Shown here: in pieces, positions 1 to 11,189 of the stretch
How the letters are laid out: every line of letters starts with the position of its first letter
How positions within the stretch are numbered: position 1 is the stretch's first letter
Position numbers and translations under genes: made by a program
The notes under the pieces: generated by a model
Told to the model about the DNA's origin: nothing
The model's input: only the letters and a program-made list of their open reading frames with translations
The model's database searches: none
Assembly (NCBI GenBank): GCA_022539475.1
Contig: VCMS01000105.1
Coordinates: 98,907-162,906, forward strand
Direction: 5' to 3'
Origin: Gracilaria domingensis
Taxonomy: Eukaryota; Rhodophyta; Florideophyceae; Gracilariales; Gracilariaceae
DNA: 64,000 nucleotides

Positions 1-360
1 GACGAAGCACCAGATTTCGATGAGGAAGACTTCCCTGATTTGTTTCGAGAGGGCGGAACTGAAGACGGTTTGGGAGCTTTGGAGGCAGCATGAGAGGCAG
101 ATCCCGCCGCTTGAAATGCAGATCCGTGTGAACCAGATTGCGCAGCAGCTTTGGATGCTGCCTTCGATGAAGCGCTGCTTTTACGCTTTCCCGAATCATT
201 CTTTTGCGAAGAAGATGATGGGTCGACAAGAACGCACTTGCACCTACTATGCTTCGTACAGCACGTGCACGTGAAGGTCAGCCTCGAGCTTCCGGTCATT
301 TGTTCAAATCTCACGGAAGATTACGAAATGAATGCTGAAATCCGATCCACAACGTCCTAA
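1..360 (+). pseudogene. Acidic coding-like frame running off the left edge, two in-frame TGA
   Basis: Frame 1 opens at the window edge and reads an acidic stretch rich in D, E and A (for example DFDEEDFPDLF) up to a TGA at 91-93. The same frame resumes with similar composition, meets a second TGA at 112-114, and then runs to TAA at 358-360. The composition looks like the acidic tail of a nuclear or regulatory protein, but no domain is recognisable. The true 3' end may simply be position 93, the rest being chance. Frame 2 is also open from 20 to 274, which lowers confidence. No function is assigned. Confidence 0.25.
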
Positions 361-2528
361 GCCACTTTAGAACTTCCTCCACAACGCTAAAGATACGAAC
401 GGGGCGATAAACGTCGTTCAAGTTTTTGGAAACCACAAAACTGCCTTTTTTGTCTCTGTGTCCCAAACTCTTTTGAGGAGAGTGCAAAAATACTTCTGTT
501 GCCAAACACGGCTAACGCTTGAAATGTGCCTCTCTTTATAGTGCCGGGCACACATGATTGAGTGAAACAACCTTTGTTCTCGACTTTGAATCATGTAGCT
601 TGGTGACTCCAGCAAGTTGGTCTCACTCTGCAACACATGTGCCTCCAGCTCAGATTGGACGATTCAAAAGAATTTTAATGGCACCAAGCCAGACGCTGAT
701 GACTCCATACGCAATTCGTAAGATTTCGTGTCTGTGAGACACTGAAAGATCCGTAGTTGGTGCGCAGCGATTCAAGAGTGGAACCTTCTGTTTCTGCTAG
801 GAAGCAGCAAATGGAATACCAGCAAATTTGCTTTCAGCAATCCGTTAGTTTAAACTAAACGATTGGTGAAAGACTCAATATACGTTCCCCTACATATATT
901 TTCCTACCAATAATAACGTATTCTAATGAAATATGAAATTAAACTCGGGTGAGACCACAATAAACTGCGCAAGTTTTGTGGGATTTACTTTTAACTCTTT
1001 TCATTTTGGTTTTCGGAAGGTTTATTTGTTTCCCGAAGATACATTTTATTTCCGTCACTTTTTTAAGGCTTGAGAACGTTTTGCTCTGCACCAGAAACGT
1101 AATTGAATGGGAGGGTATGGAAGAAAGCTTCGTTTTCAACTGGAATATATCAGTGAGCGATAGCGACATGTTGGTACATATAGGTTCCTTGATCAATGGT
1201 TAGATCCGGTTTGAGGAAGGAAAGTTGATCGGTCACAACTCCGGAGCTGATGCGTCCAGCCATTGCTCGGGCAGATTGATGACTCTGAGTACGCCGCCGT
1301 TGGTAGGTCTAGTCAAAACAATTTTGTGCAATTTATATGGGCTTTGTTTTTAAACCGAAATGCTAATACTTTAGATTGCTGTGAGTTGCTATTAGTTTAA
1401 TCACAATGGCTAAATTCAATTTGATCTCACTTTCGTTACTAATTTGGAAGCATGATGTGGTCGACGCACGTACAAGTGCCCAAGCTTTGCTTTCTCTATG
1501 CGAAACACAGCACATTCGAGGCTTCGTTCACCTTTCTTCACGAGTAGTAGATACATTTCCCCAAAGGCCGTGAGATTCGGTGCATTGATTCACCATGTGC
1601 GCAGAACTGTATCGCGTATGTTCTGCGCCGTAGAAGGCAAATGGTAGTATTCGAAACTGGGCCAGACGCCATTTCGTTGCCATACCTTGGTAGCAGTTAT
1701 CGTGATTTCAATGGTGTACACAATCGTGTTTTCGAAAGTCGATTGTACCGAGGGTTGAAGAACGTGTAGTGAACGGAGGGGTTAGTTTCGTGTTGCAATA
1801 GGTTATCCTGCTCGAAGCAGATGAATATGCGAGATAGGCATATGAAGGAATCTTGAGTGCCGTTTGAGCGTGTAGTGCGGAGCAAGATGAATCAACTCGA
1901 GAAGTCTATTTCTTTATTGTTAGGCGTCTCCAAACATTTTCACATACAACCATTTCACGTAACAGTTGTAGTACGGGCTTGCACTGGGATCGAGCACGTC
2001 CTTGTAGTCGAAACGGCTTCGACTTCCTTAGAGCTTTGTAATCGCAGGCAACCTGGACCGTTTTTGGCTATGTTTTCGACTGTTTTTTATTGGCATAACT
2101 TGATCCCAAACTGTAAATTATAGAATGTATGAGCGCAACATACAGAGAAGGTTGGTGGTCTTCTGTTCTGATCCCCGAGAGTAACGCAACGTGCCCTAAT
2201 ATGGAGAAGGTGGAAATCGCGGTAAAGAAGACTAATCTTGTTTCCATAGCACATCCGATTTTTGCTACGACTCCTTCGTTTTAGTTTCAATCGAAAGCTC
2301 AGACAAACACCAATGCTTGGTAAAGAAAAGAAACAAGCAAAGGTGTCGATTAGAAGCTAGAGAAGGAGAGAAACCTCTTCAGAAAATGTGAAAATCACTT
2401 CTGGCTCAAACCTGGTTTAGTGTATTTCGTATGGCACGTGAGTCAAGACGAATCAGAGGCCGTGACTCCAGGTAAACGGTCCAATCAAACGCTCATACTT
2501 GAATCTGCATGAAAGGTTTCATGAAATT
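361..2528. other. Intergenic, no supported gene
   Basis: Only short open frames occur, without recognisable domains, and many of them start at non-ATG codons. The base composition is moderately AT-rich and no strong repeat was seen by eye. Confidence 0.5.
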
Positions 2529-3267
2529 TCAGCGTCGCGCACGGTTGTTCAAGGGGCGCTTCGACAGAGTCTGGAGCCTTTGCTTCTCTCGACGGGCCCC
2601 TCGAGAGGCATTCAAACGCTGTCGTAAAACTGTACGAGGAGGTGCGTGCTCTTCGGGTCGACATAAGTCCGCAGCGGTTTCGTAGGATCGTTCCTTTGTC
2701 TTATCCTCTTTCCTGGATATTGAAGAGCTTTGTTCGTTGCCTTTATGCAAGGCGTCTACGACATGAGCGTTCATGAAGTTTATCCCGGACTCAGAGTTGA
2801 TGCGAATCACGCCATTCTCTTCTACATTGGCAGCGACCGCACTTGTTTGTCATAGGACATTTTCACGCTTTGCAAAGAGGGAGCGCTGTCGTTTTCATCT
2901 GCGGACAACCACTCCAACGGTTAGAGATTGACGATTCGCCCTCAGAATGTACGGAAGCTCCCGATTTCTCAAACCCAGCGCGAACATTTGACATGGTCAC
3001 TGACTTCCCATAGGCGCCAGTAGTACAATTTGGAACTTCAAACGCATCTAACACACGTTGATACAGGTGGAAGTGTGGTAAGACGGAATAAAGACTCTGA
3101 TGCTCCCCATTCACTCTGCAGTACTTCGCGAGCTTCCCGGGGAAGACAATTACTGGTGTCAGTGTAGCTTTTGCCACCAACATGAAAGGCATTACTCTTA
3201 CATGATCTACGTTTTTCTTCGTCCTCGCAAATTTGTCTGCACCAGTCTCGTGGACGTTGGCCCACAA
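2529..3267 (-). pseudogene. Decayed DDE-superfamily (pogo/Tigger-like) transposase fragment
   Basis: The minus-strand reading contains HVRVMPFMLVAKATLTPVIV, then FPGKLAKY and LPHFHLYQR. This resembles the DDE_1 (pogo/Tigger) transposase core, in which a valine-rich strand is followed by a hydrophobic proline segment ending in FxGK. The catalytic acidic triad cannot be followed because the frame breaks at about 2863. A second basic open stretch at 2529-2810 may be the C-terminal part. There is no intact start, and no terminal inverted repeats were identified. The family assignment rests on one motif region, so an unrelated coding remnant remains possible. Confidence 0.35.
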
Positions 3268-3797
3268 GGCTTGCGTATGCCTCGATTGAAAATCATTTTG
3301 AAGCTTATTCCAGTCTGGTCGACATTCTAAAATTAGTGGGAATCTCAGATTTACCTGTCAATTGTAGATTGTTCTTGAAATATGTTCCGAGACGTGTTCT
3401 TTTGAAACAGCTTTGAACCTACGATCGTCGATAACGCGAACGCTCTTGATCTGCAGTTCTGGATATGGTCTGAAAAAGAATCGCATCCATATACCCTGTT
3501 CTGCCATTGTGGAAGAAGTTCCTTTGTTCTTTTTGATGTCGTACGGAACGTTTTAATACATAATGCTGAACAAATTAAACACGGCTACCCTGGTAAGTGG
3601 CGTCATAATTCTGGCGTAGTCCTTAATGGCATCAGAAATTAACCTTTCTTGATGCTACACCAGAATTGGTGTTCGTCTAGCTTCTTGTCATCAGATTTTG
3701 ATATCTCCACGGTTGGTTGGCTCGTTGTGTAGACAAGAGTCTTCTCAGGTGTGGTAGTGCCTAATAAAAGACGTTAGAGGACCCTGTGAGATAAAGT

Positions 3798-4215
3798 GAT
3801 GCGCGATGGATTTCCATCGGATGAAAATTTGGGACATCTATGGCATATCAGTTGGATATCTTCTGCGCATCCAGGATATCCGAGTGATATGCCGTGGTAG
3901 CCCGTTGGATGCGCCATATTGATGCCCTTTACATGTTCTTTGGATGTAGAAAAACTATTCCAAAGATATTCATATGATGTACGAAGATAAGTCTCATGGG
4001 TGTCCGGAAATCCAGGCTGGATCATTTGGGCATCACAAAATCCAATGGAAATCTCTTCGTACATCATATGCCTATCATGGGGCTATCATTTGGATATACT
4101 TCATTCATCACCTGAGCATCATTTACGTATATCATGTGGACATCTTCAGTAGATCAAATGGACATCTCCAGGTTTCGTAATTCTAATATAGGTTATCTGG
4201 AGGATATCATCCGGA
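3798..4215. repeat. GGATATC/catatg-rich palindromic repeat patch
   Basis: The patch repeats short words such as ggatatc, gacatct and catatg many times. It contains an inverted repeat with arms of about 17 bp (catatgatgtacgaaga at about 3972-3988, complement ending at about 4071), separated by roughly 65 bp. No protein is supported. It may be a small foldback element or a degenerate minisatellite. Confidence 0.5.
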
Positions 4216-5516
4216 CATTAATTCACCTCTCTCGGGGAACACCGTAATGTTCGGTAGCTTCTGTGAAGGAACCATTATGTTCATAGGCATAAAGTATGGC
4301 TTTCTGAAAGTATTTGGAGCGTATATGGTGGGTCATCTCCATACTCCCAAAACATTTCTGCTGCTGTTCAAACTGTCATGTAATGGCCATCGTCAATGGG
4401 CTGGTTGGCAATGAAGGGTTCCATCTTGGAGGAAAAAAGCTTGGGCAGCTTGGAGTCGGGATTGACTGGCGTTTTGATTGTTCTTTGCACGGACTGTTCT
4501 GCTTCTTTGGCAGGGAATGAGTGGTTATTTTCATTTCTATACATGGTTTGTTCTCGAAAACAACGGAGAAGAAGTGTTAACTGTGTGTTGCTTACTGCTT
4601 CTAGTCTATGCTTTTGATATTGGCGTGTGCTTTGTGCGGATTGTGTTAATTTATTTTTTGTTCTGCTTCGCCGAGCGTAGTGTGGTATTAAAGATGACTA
4701 TAGTAGAAGTGCGGAGAGAATCGATATCAAGGAGCACCTGAACGAGAAAGTTGGTAGTGTCTGTCTCTGGTGGAGATCGTCTCCGAACTTAGCGGGAACG
4801 TGCCCAAAACATGAGAACCACATTTTGGGAAACTTTTGCAAATACGGCATGCTGTGTTAATAACAAAAATTTGTATTTATCGTAGTTTACACTTCCTTTT
4901 CTTTATACATGTAGATTATGAACGCGTAAAGGCGATCAAATGAACTCATGTTTAGACACCTCTTGAGTAAACCCTCTCTATTAGACCGAAATAAGTATTA
5001 TTGAACTTCTGCTCAAAAGTACAGTTATGTATAAAAGGCAAATTCTTTTCTAGATGATACATGTAATTGGTAGAAATCCCGTTTTTAGTAGATGACTGCC
5101 CCTACTATAGATAACTCTGCCTACCGTAGATAGGTGGTCCTCACCCTGAACTCATAAAAAACTCTTGTTTCATACATTTTCTACCAATTCAGAGCTTTGA
5201 GCTGTCACGTACTGTAAGGCGTCTTCATATACATGCTGTGTATGAAGATTCTGAAATGTGATCATACGCAGTCAACTACAGAAGAGGCCGTTATCTACGA
5301 AAAATGCAGTCATCTACAAATTGTCTGACATTGATAGAAGCAAGATAAACCTATTGAAAACTGCATTCTCTTCTGTCAGCACACGCATCGGTAAATTCCA
5401 AATAAATTTTTCTTTGTGTCTTGAATCGCTATAACGCAGCAAAATCAAGTAGACTCAGGAAAGTTATATATAGAAAAGTAACAAGAACTGTAAAGTTCAA
5501 TTAGGTTGGTCGATAT
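4216..5516. other. AT-rich intergenic, no supported gene
   Basis: Short overlapping open frames at 4314-4741 are without recognisable domains. Recurrent words related to tagatgactg and tctac appear at 5080-5320 but do not form a clear array. Confidence 0.45.
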
Positions 5517-5546
5517 GACCTACCTCAGCTTATATCTGTATTTCGT
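5517..5546 (+). repeat. Left terminal inverted repeat
   Basis: Thirty bases that are the exact reverse complement of 8259-8288. The arm begins GACCTACC and ends TTTCGT. Confidence 0.85.
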
Positions 5547-8258
5547 CGAAAACTAAAACACTGATGAGTTTGTTGGCATTTGAAGGAAAGGTATGTAACT
5601 AATATTAAAATTCTAATTTATCAGAAATGTAGAGAACTTCGAATCAACAAGTACTTTAGAAAGTACTGATTGCACTGTAAACGGTCTATGATTTGAGAGA
5701 TAACTGAGATTTCTTTTGGAAGATGTGGCGCAAAGAATCTGGCCTAGAACGCCATCGGAATGACACCCAGGCTTTATTTACGAAGGCGTTCCTCCAGGAG
5801 GCGAAGAAGAGGCACAAGGACACGTGCCTCATTGTCGTGGCGCACGTGCACGGTAAATAATATATCGCGCAACATCCCGCACACGTTTAACGTGGGCATC
5901 TGGTCGTTCAGGATGCCCACGCAGAACGAGACGTCCCCGCCCTTGCGAAAGGTGGCGGAGGAGCGTCGCTAATTACAACACGAGCCCGAGCGAGGAACCG
6001 AATACAACCACCTCATCCGGCATACGATGAGTGGCGTCTTGTGCAACGGCCGCACGGACGGCCGGAACGGCTACCACTTCCACTTCCATTTTCAGGACGG
6101 AATGGTAAGCCACCGAAGAATCAGTATCAGCGTCGGATAGGGCCCGTATCTCTTCGATAGTCGTAGGAGTCTTCATAGTCGATAGGTGCAAGAGCGGACA
6201 ATGCCAAGCTATCCGTAGCGTTTGCGATAGATTTATATAGGTCTCGTGAGCCGCTCTCCCCTTCCGGAAAAGGCCCCAGACAGTACGTTATGGAAACCAT
6301 GCTGCGCTGAAACGGCATAGTGACAACACGCCACGTGCTGTGGCAATGTGAGGCAAATAACAACAGGAAGCGGTTGCTCCTCGGCGGGATATGCCCCAAA
6401 AGTATCCATCGTCTACGACTTTCATAAGGTAGAACGGTAGATACGACGCAGTCATTGGCCAAGAAAACCGTACCTTCGATTCTCGCCTGAACTCGACGGT
6501 GCGGTTGTCCATAAAAGGGCCGGAGCAGTCGTCTCCGACTCAACTCCGGCCAACCCACTTCCCCTTCGAAGACCTCCTCCCACCCCCATTTCTCAACCTC
6601 CGCATCTATTCTTCCTTCTTTCTTCTTCCTCTCTTTGTCGTCTCAAGCTTCACACCCCACCCTCAACCTCCCTCACTCTCCACCTCCTTGGTGGCCTGGC
6701 CTCATCGCCCCCGATTGCTCACTGCTTCTCAGACAGCCCCCCGTTTGGGCTCGTCTTGGGTGAGTCGGCAAAGCGTCCGTACCACCCTGCCGTTGGGTTC
6801 GCCATGTGCGGGCGTTACTACCTCTTGCGAAGTTCTTTCTGCTTCGTTTTCTATCTCTCCGTCTTCTCCGTGGAAGTTTCTTCTGTTTCCGTTGTTCTTG
6901 TCACTTTTCCGTTCCGTATCCAGCCCCAGGGGTTGTCTTAATTGATTCCACTCTTCGTTTTTCTTTGTGGCTTCTTCCTGCGTGCATCTCTTCTTTTGCT
7001 TTTTCTCGCGGTCTTGGTCTCTAATTTTCCTGGTTCTTTTGTGTTGCGATTCCGTTTCTCACATAGTGTTGGTTTGAAACTGTTGTTTCGAGACACACTG
7101 TGTAAGACGGTGTATCGTTCCTATAGAGCTAAGAACATGAGGCAATCGATCGAGACTGAGTTGTTCGCAGCTGCTCTTTTGCCATTTGTTTTGCCTAGTA
7201 CCTTCTTGTTTCTTTCACGGAAAGTACTAGAGTCTTTCTTCGTGTCCACCTAGTGTTTGTTGGTGATATACCCAGACAAGAGTCTGGAATGAGTCTATGT
7301 TATCATTTTAAAGATATAAACATCGGCTGTGCGGCCTTTTAACAGGTCACGCGAATAAAGTATCTTTTGAGTCGTCATTACAAAGAAACGCCGTCGTAAC
7401 TTTCCGTTGCGTAAGCAAATCTTGAAACGTATTGCGTATTGGAAGTTATGATTTAGAGGCCGAGCCAGCTTGAAGCCTTTCAAATCTGTCTTAGCCTTTG
7501 CAGACGTTTTCGACGTTCTAACTGTACGGAGCAAAGTAGCCTATGAGAGGTGTTTGAAATTCTGTTTTTTGAAGCCGAGAGCATACACGTCCACTACAGG
7601 AGCTGACGTCATTGTGCAAGAATTAAGAAAAGAACAGTACTAAAGTTTTAAACGCAGGATTTTTTTTCATTGTCAAGTTGTGACACAAATTAGTGCATAT
7701 TTAAGTATATATATCGCTTTTCTTTGGCTTTCTGTGGTTACTATTTTTGTCTATTACTTAGCCTTGTCTCCTGTTGTTAGGGCTTGTAGGCTTGTTGTTT
7801 TTTGTTTCGCCACATTTTGGTGATGTAAACGTACATTTGCGTATTGGTTTTTTGATTTCTTAGAATGATTCCTTACAAGACCAAACCTTGTTTTAGGGTT
7901 CGTGCCCCTTTTTACTGTCATTGCTGACGATATCACAAAAATGGCGTTTTAAGAACAGGTATGTTTCTAACATTGCACTAGTGTATTTTATATATTATAT
8001 ATTTTTAAAATTGTGAAACAAATTGTTGGTAGGTGATCGACATATACACGAAAAACGGAGTTATCTTTAGTTAACTCGCAATTCTACGTTGATGCCATAT
8101 AAACTTAAACCGCTTATAGTTATAGAAATACATGATTGTCTTACAAAATTTGTTAGAATGATATAGAAATAGATTTAATTTCGCAAAACCTTTGCACATT
8201 CTGGATAGCGGCATCAACTGTAAATGAACTACACTAATTGAATAAGATTAATACTCTA

Positions 8259-8288
8259 ACGAAATACAGATATAAGCTGAGGTAGGTC
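8259..8288 (-). repeat. Right terminal inverted repeat
   Basis: Exact reverse complement of 5517-5546. Its outer base supplies the third base of the TAG stop codon of the adjoining membrane-protein gene. Confidence 0.85.
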
Positions 8289-9763
8289 TATCGGTCGTCG
8301 CGACTCACAACCACGTACGGCGATTCCTCGTTGGTTGCCACGTGTGCCAGCAGAACGACGCGTCCACGTCCGTATGTCGATTCGAAGTGCTCGTGCTGCC
8401 GCAGCCAATGCTCGGCGACGCCACGTGCGGTGGCCACGTTTCCGCTCACCCTCAGCTTCGCTCGCTGCGCGCGCAGCACCACGCTCACGGCGCCCATCGC
8501 GCACATGCCCATCGCCAGCAGCACCATCCCCCACACGCTCCACGTCGGCACTATCACCGTTCTGTCTCCGAATTCCTCCTCCATGTTGCGGAAGCCCTCG
8601 GTGCAAATCCCACGTATCATGTGGAGGCAAAGTATGCCCAACACGCCTAGCTCGCGGTACGTGTGTCTTCCATCGTGCTTTCCGAGCATCCATGGAAGAA
8701 CGCGCAGCGCCTTGAGGTCGTGAAACGATTTCACCCCGTGTAATGCTGCGAGCATCACAAGTTGGTACTCTCCACTTCCCGAGCCGTCGAAGTCGTAGTC
8801 GTCAAATATCGCCAAAATCGTTCTGTCGCCGCTAATTGGCAGCAGACATGCCTCGATCCATGGGTTTATCTGCGGCCATGGTTCGCCTTCGTCGTTGTAG
8901 TACTTTGCAAACCCGAGACACTCGAACGTCATGTTGCTCTCCGTGCTGTAGTTAGAAGTGAAGTATGCTTTCGGATTGTCGTCGTGGGTGCTATTTCCCG
9001 TGATTGCTCTAGTGGAGTCTCTTACAAAGCTCGTGCGACTAAAATTGACTGCCAAGTAGCTCTACTTCTCATGAGCGCCAACTCTTACATGCCCCACCTG
9101 CTCGAACGGTACAGCTGCTTCTGAGTACTCCAAGTGTCCGCCCACTCGAAGCTGAGAAGCGTTCCATAGATTCATCCGTATCACCTCCGAGGCCTGAAAA
9201 GACGATTGCTCCACATGTTCTGTGGCGCTAATCCGCTGCGTATAATTCTGAAGACACCATGCAGCTCTTCCCGTCGCGAAGAACGTTGACGAGTTGGTCA
9301 TATTGAATGTCACAGGCGAATACCATTCTTCCTTAATACTGTAGCACGTACCCTCCACCCTTTCCAAAACACTACTCATTCTCTTGATATATTCCATGCC
9401 GCCCCGGTAAACCTGCTCCATTGTCGAAGCCCGCTCGCACATGCGGAACGTATCCGAGCGCGTGGTCCATGTGGATTCGGCGCCAGTGGAGAACTCAAGC
9501 GCCATCTCCAAACCGATGACAGTCAAAACGGTGACAAGCAACCATCGTTCTCGACACGCCACCAGCTTGATACCTCGTCTCACTCGTAAGCGAGGCAGCA
9601 CGGGGGATGGGTACACATAACCGTCTTGTAACAGCTTCGTTGACGCATCGTACGCATGAACGGTATCGAAAATCGCCCCCCCTGCAACACTTATTGTGAG
9701 CGACAGAATGACGTACTTGAGGACGTTGAATACTTCGGGCGATAGGAACATGAGCTTGACCAT
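8288..9763 (-). pseudogene. Multi-pass membrane protein, paralogue A, with in-frame TAG and transposon-trimmed 3' end
   Basis: The start is the ATG at 9761-9763 (MVKLMFLSPEVFNV), chosen because it aligns with the start of paralogue B (MVNIAFLHPNVFNV). The frame is open for about 490 codons except one TAG at 9062-9064. Paralogue B has tyrosine there (EKYSF against EK-stop-SY). Layout: a hydrophobic N-terminal segment, a second segment ending LEMALEFSTGA, a glycosylation-rich loop (NMTNSS, NYTQ), and two hydrophobic segments near the end around PTWSVWGMVLLAMGMCAMGA. Topology therefore looks like four membrane spans with a large lumenal or extracellular loop. The present stop codon is formed at the junction with the transposon at 5517-8288. 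The function is unknown and no named family was recognised. Confidence 0.7.
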
Positions 9764-10465
9764 CTTTTGGTACCGGAGACATCTGGCAGCGGCATTCGGG
9801 AACACTTTCTTGTACCTTGAAAGGTTAGTAAGACTGATGGGACGGCACCTGACAGTCGCGGAAGTTGGCGTGCGTGGTGGCCGCGGGTTAACAGCAAGCC
9901 ATTGCTCGAATTCGGCGCGTTTGCGTTACACGTGCAAAGCGGATCTTGAGACTTACGTCTTGGTAGCACACGCCTCACGTCACGCTGTGCACTTCTACCT
10001 CACACGTGGACAAAGAAGAATTCGCACTTGACCACTGGTCTTTTGCACATCTCCAATCGTCGCACCATAAAATGATAAGCAGAGCGTCGAGATCCATCTG
10101 TGGGCGAGCTCTTGGCTCCGGGAGGAGCTCATAGCTCGGACCGAAGGAGCCTGACTTGCCGATCAGGCGCACTCCACGCCGAGCCAATGGATGTATCGGC
10201 TCTCATCATATTATATCAAGTATTGCTTGCAACAACTGACCACGCAATGTGTAACATTGCGTGTCTCCAAATGTTGCACATTGCGATCGATAGAACTTGA
10301 GGAATCTGTCGCCTGATGGTTGATTCTTTATGGTCGAAAGCACAACGCACTGAATTTTGCTTTCTCAAAACGAAAAATCAAGTGTACGATATGGTTTAAC
10401 AATATTACGCCAGATGAGAAGTGGTATGTAATGTAAAAGGGTTGAGACAGTGCAGAGGGCCAGGG

Positions 10466-10569
10466 AATAGCGCCGGAATTGCTCCGTTGTTTCAGAATGT
10501 ACGCGTTTGCTTCTTGCGTCGATTGCTCTCCGTTGGGTTTGCTGACGCCAGACGCCAGGCGGTGCTGGG
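10466..10569 (+). repeat. 104-bp direct repeat, copy 1
   Basis: Starts AATAGCGCCGGAATTGCTCC and ends GGTGCTGGG. It matches 10785-10888 with about one mismatch (ttgggttt against ttggtttt). Confidence 0.9.
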
Positions 10570-10649
10570 TGTAGTGCTGTCAGCTGCAGATGACAGTCAC
10601 AGAGGGCCACGATAACACCTCCGCAGTGCCAGCTTGTGGAACACATGCA

Positions 10650-10745
10650 CTGGAGCGGCCATAGCTCAGTCGGTAACCACCTTCGTGTGCTTTTTGTGTG
10701 ATCTGGGGGTCCTGGGTTCGAGCCCCAGCTCTGCTTTGCTCCCCT
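10650..10745 (+). ncRNA. tRNA-derived SINE-like sequence or tRNA pseudogene
   Basis: A canonical Pol III box A (TAGCTCAGTCGG, 10662-10673) and box B (GTTCGAGCC, 10716-10724) sit about 54 bp apart. A perfect T-arm is present (CTGGG, 7-nt loop, CCCAG). The D stem and acceptor stem do not pair: the 5' side GCGGCCA does not match the 3' side CTCTGCT. This is therefore not a functional tRNA gene but fits the head of a tRNA-derived SINE. It lies between two near-identical 104-bp direct repeats. Confidence 0.6.
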
Positions 10746-10784
10746 CACGGTTCACCCTAGCGCTTCGCTTCTAGCGGTTCACCC

Positions 10785-10888
10785 AATAGCGCCGGAATTG
10801 CTCCGTTGTTTCAGAATGTACGCGTTTGCTTCTTGCGTCGATTGCTCTCCGTTGGTTTTGCTGACGCCAGACGCCAGGCGGTGCTGGG
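10785..10888 (+). repeat. 104-bp direct repeat, copy 2
   Basis: Second copy of the repeat at 10466-10569, offset by 319 bp. The bases between the copies hold the SINE-like sequence. Confidence 0.9.
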
Positions 10889-11189
10889 ACAGCAAGTGAT
10901 CAGCGAGACACACGTGAGCTGGCGAGGACTAGCTGGGGAACGCTTCATTGTTGCCTTAAGTCTTGCAAGGGCGAGCATCCATAACGAGGAACACGTTTCG
11001 CGCCAGTCAGTTACCGTTGTCGGCAATATGCCCAAAGCCGCGCATCGTTCTCATTACCATTCTGCCGTGGCGGCCGGCCGTGTTTCAGAAAGGCGGCCTC
11101 GGGAAGCCTGCAAACACTGCTCGGAACCAAATGATAGCATGCGCCGCGCGCTGGTGCTGTGACCGCTTCTGGCGCACCTCCCCCTCAAC

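Larger units (their letters stand above)
5517..8288. mobile_element. 2.77-kb DNA-transposon-like element with 30-bp TIRs, non-autonomous or decayed
   Basis: A perfect 30-bp inverted repeat lies at 5517-5546 and 8259-8288, beginning GACCTACCTCAGCTTATATC at the left end. TAT flanks both outer ends and fits a 3-bp target-site duplication. Removing the element and one TAT gives the adjacent membrane gene a stop three codons further on, which supports a real insertion. No transposase is recognisable inside. Visible content is a 45-codon plus-strand ORF with an ATG at 5723, unassigned minus-strand open stretches at 5973-6558, a TATA-like ataaaagg at 6511 followed by a pyrimidine-rich tract (about 6560-6690), and an AT-rich right third. 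Three-base duplications occur in PIF/Harbinger-type elements, but family membership is not established. Confidence 0.7.
9764..11189. other. Divergent intergenic region between membrane paralogues A and B
   Basis: About 1.4 kb separates two head-to-head paralogues and must hold both promoters. No clear TATA box was found near either start. The region contains the 104-bp direct repeats and the SINE-like sequence listed separately. Remaining open frames are short and unrecognised. Confidence 0.5.

Noticed and set aside
10650-10745. Functional tRNA gene
   Set aside because: Box A, box B and the T-arm are good, but the acceptor and D stems cannot pair, so it is listed as SINE-like.
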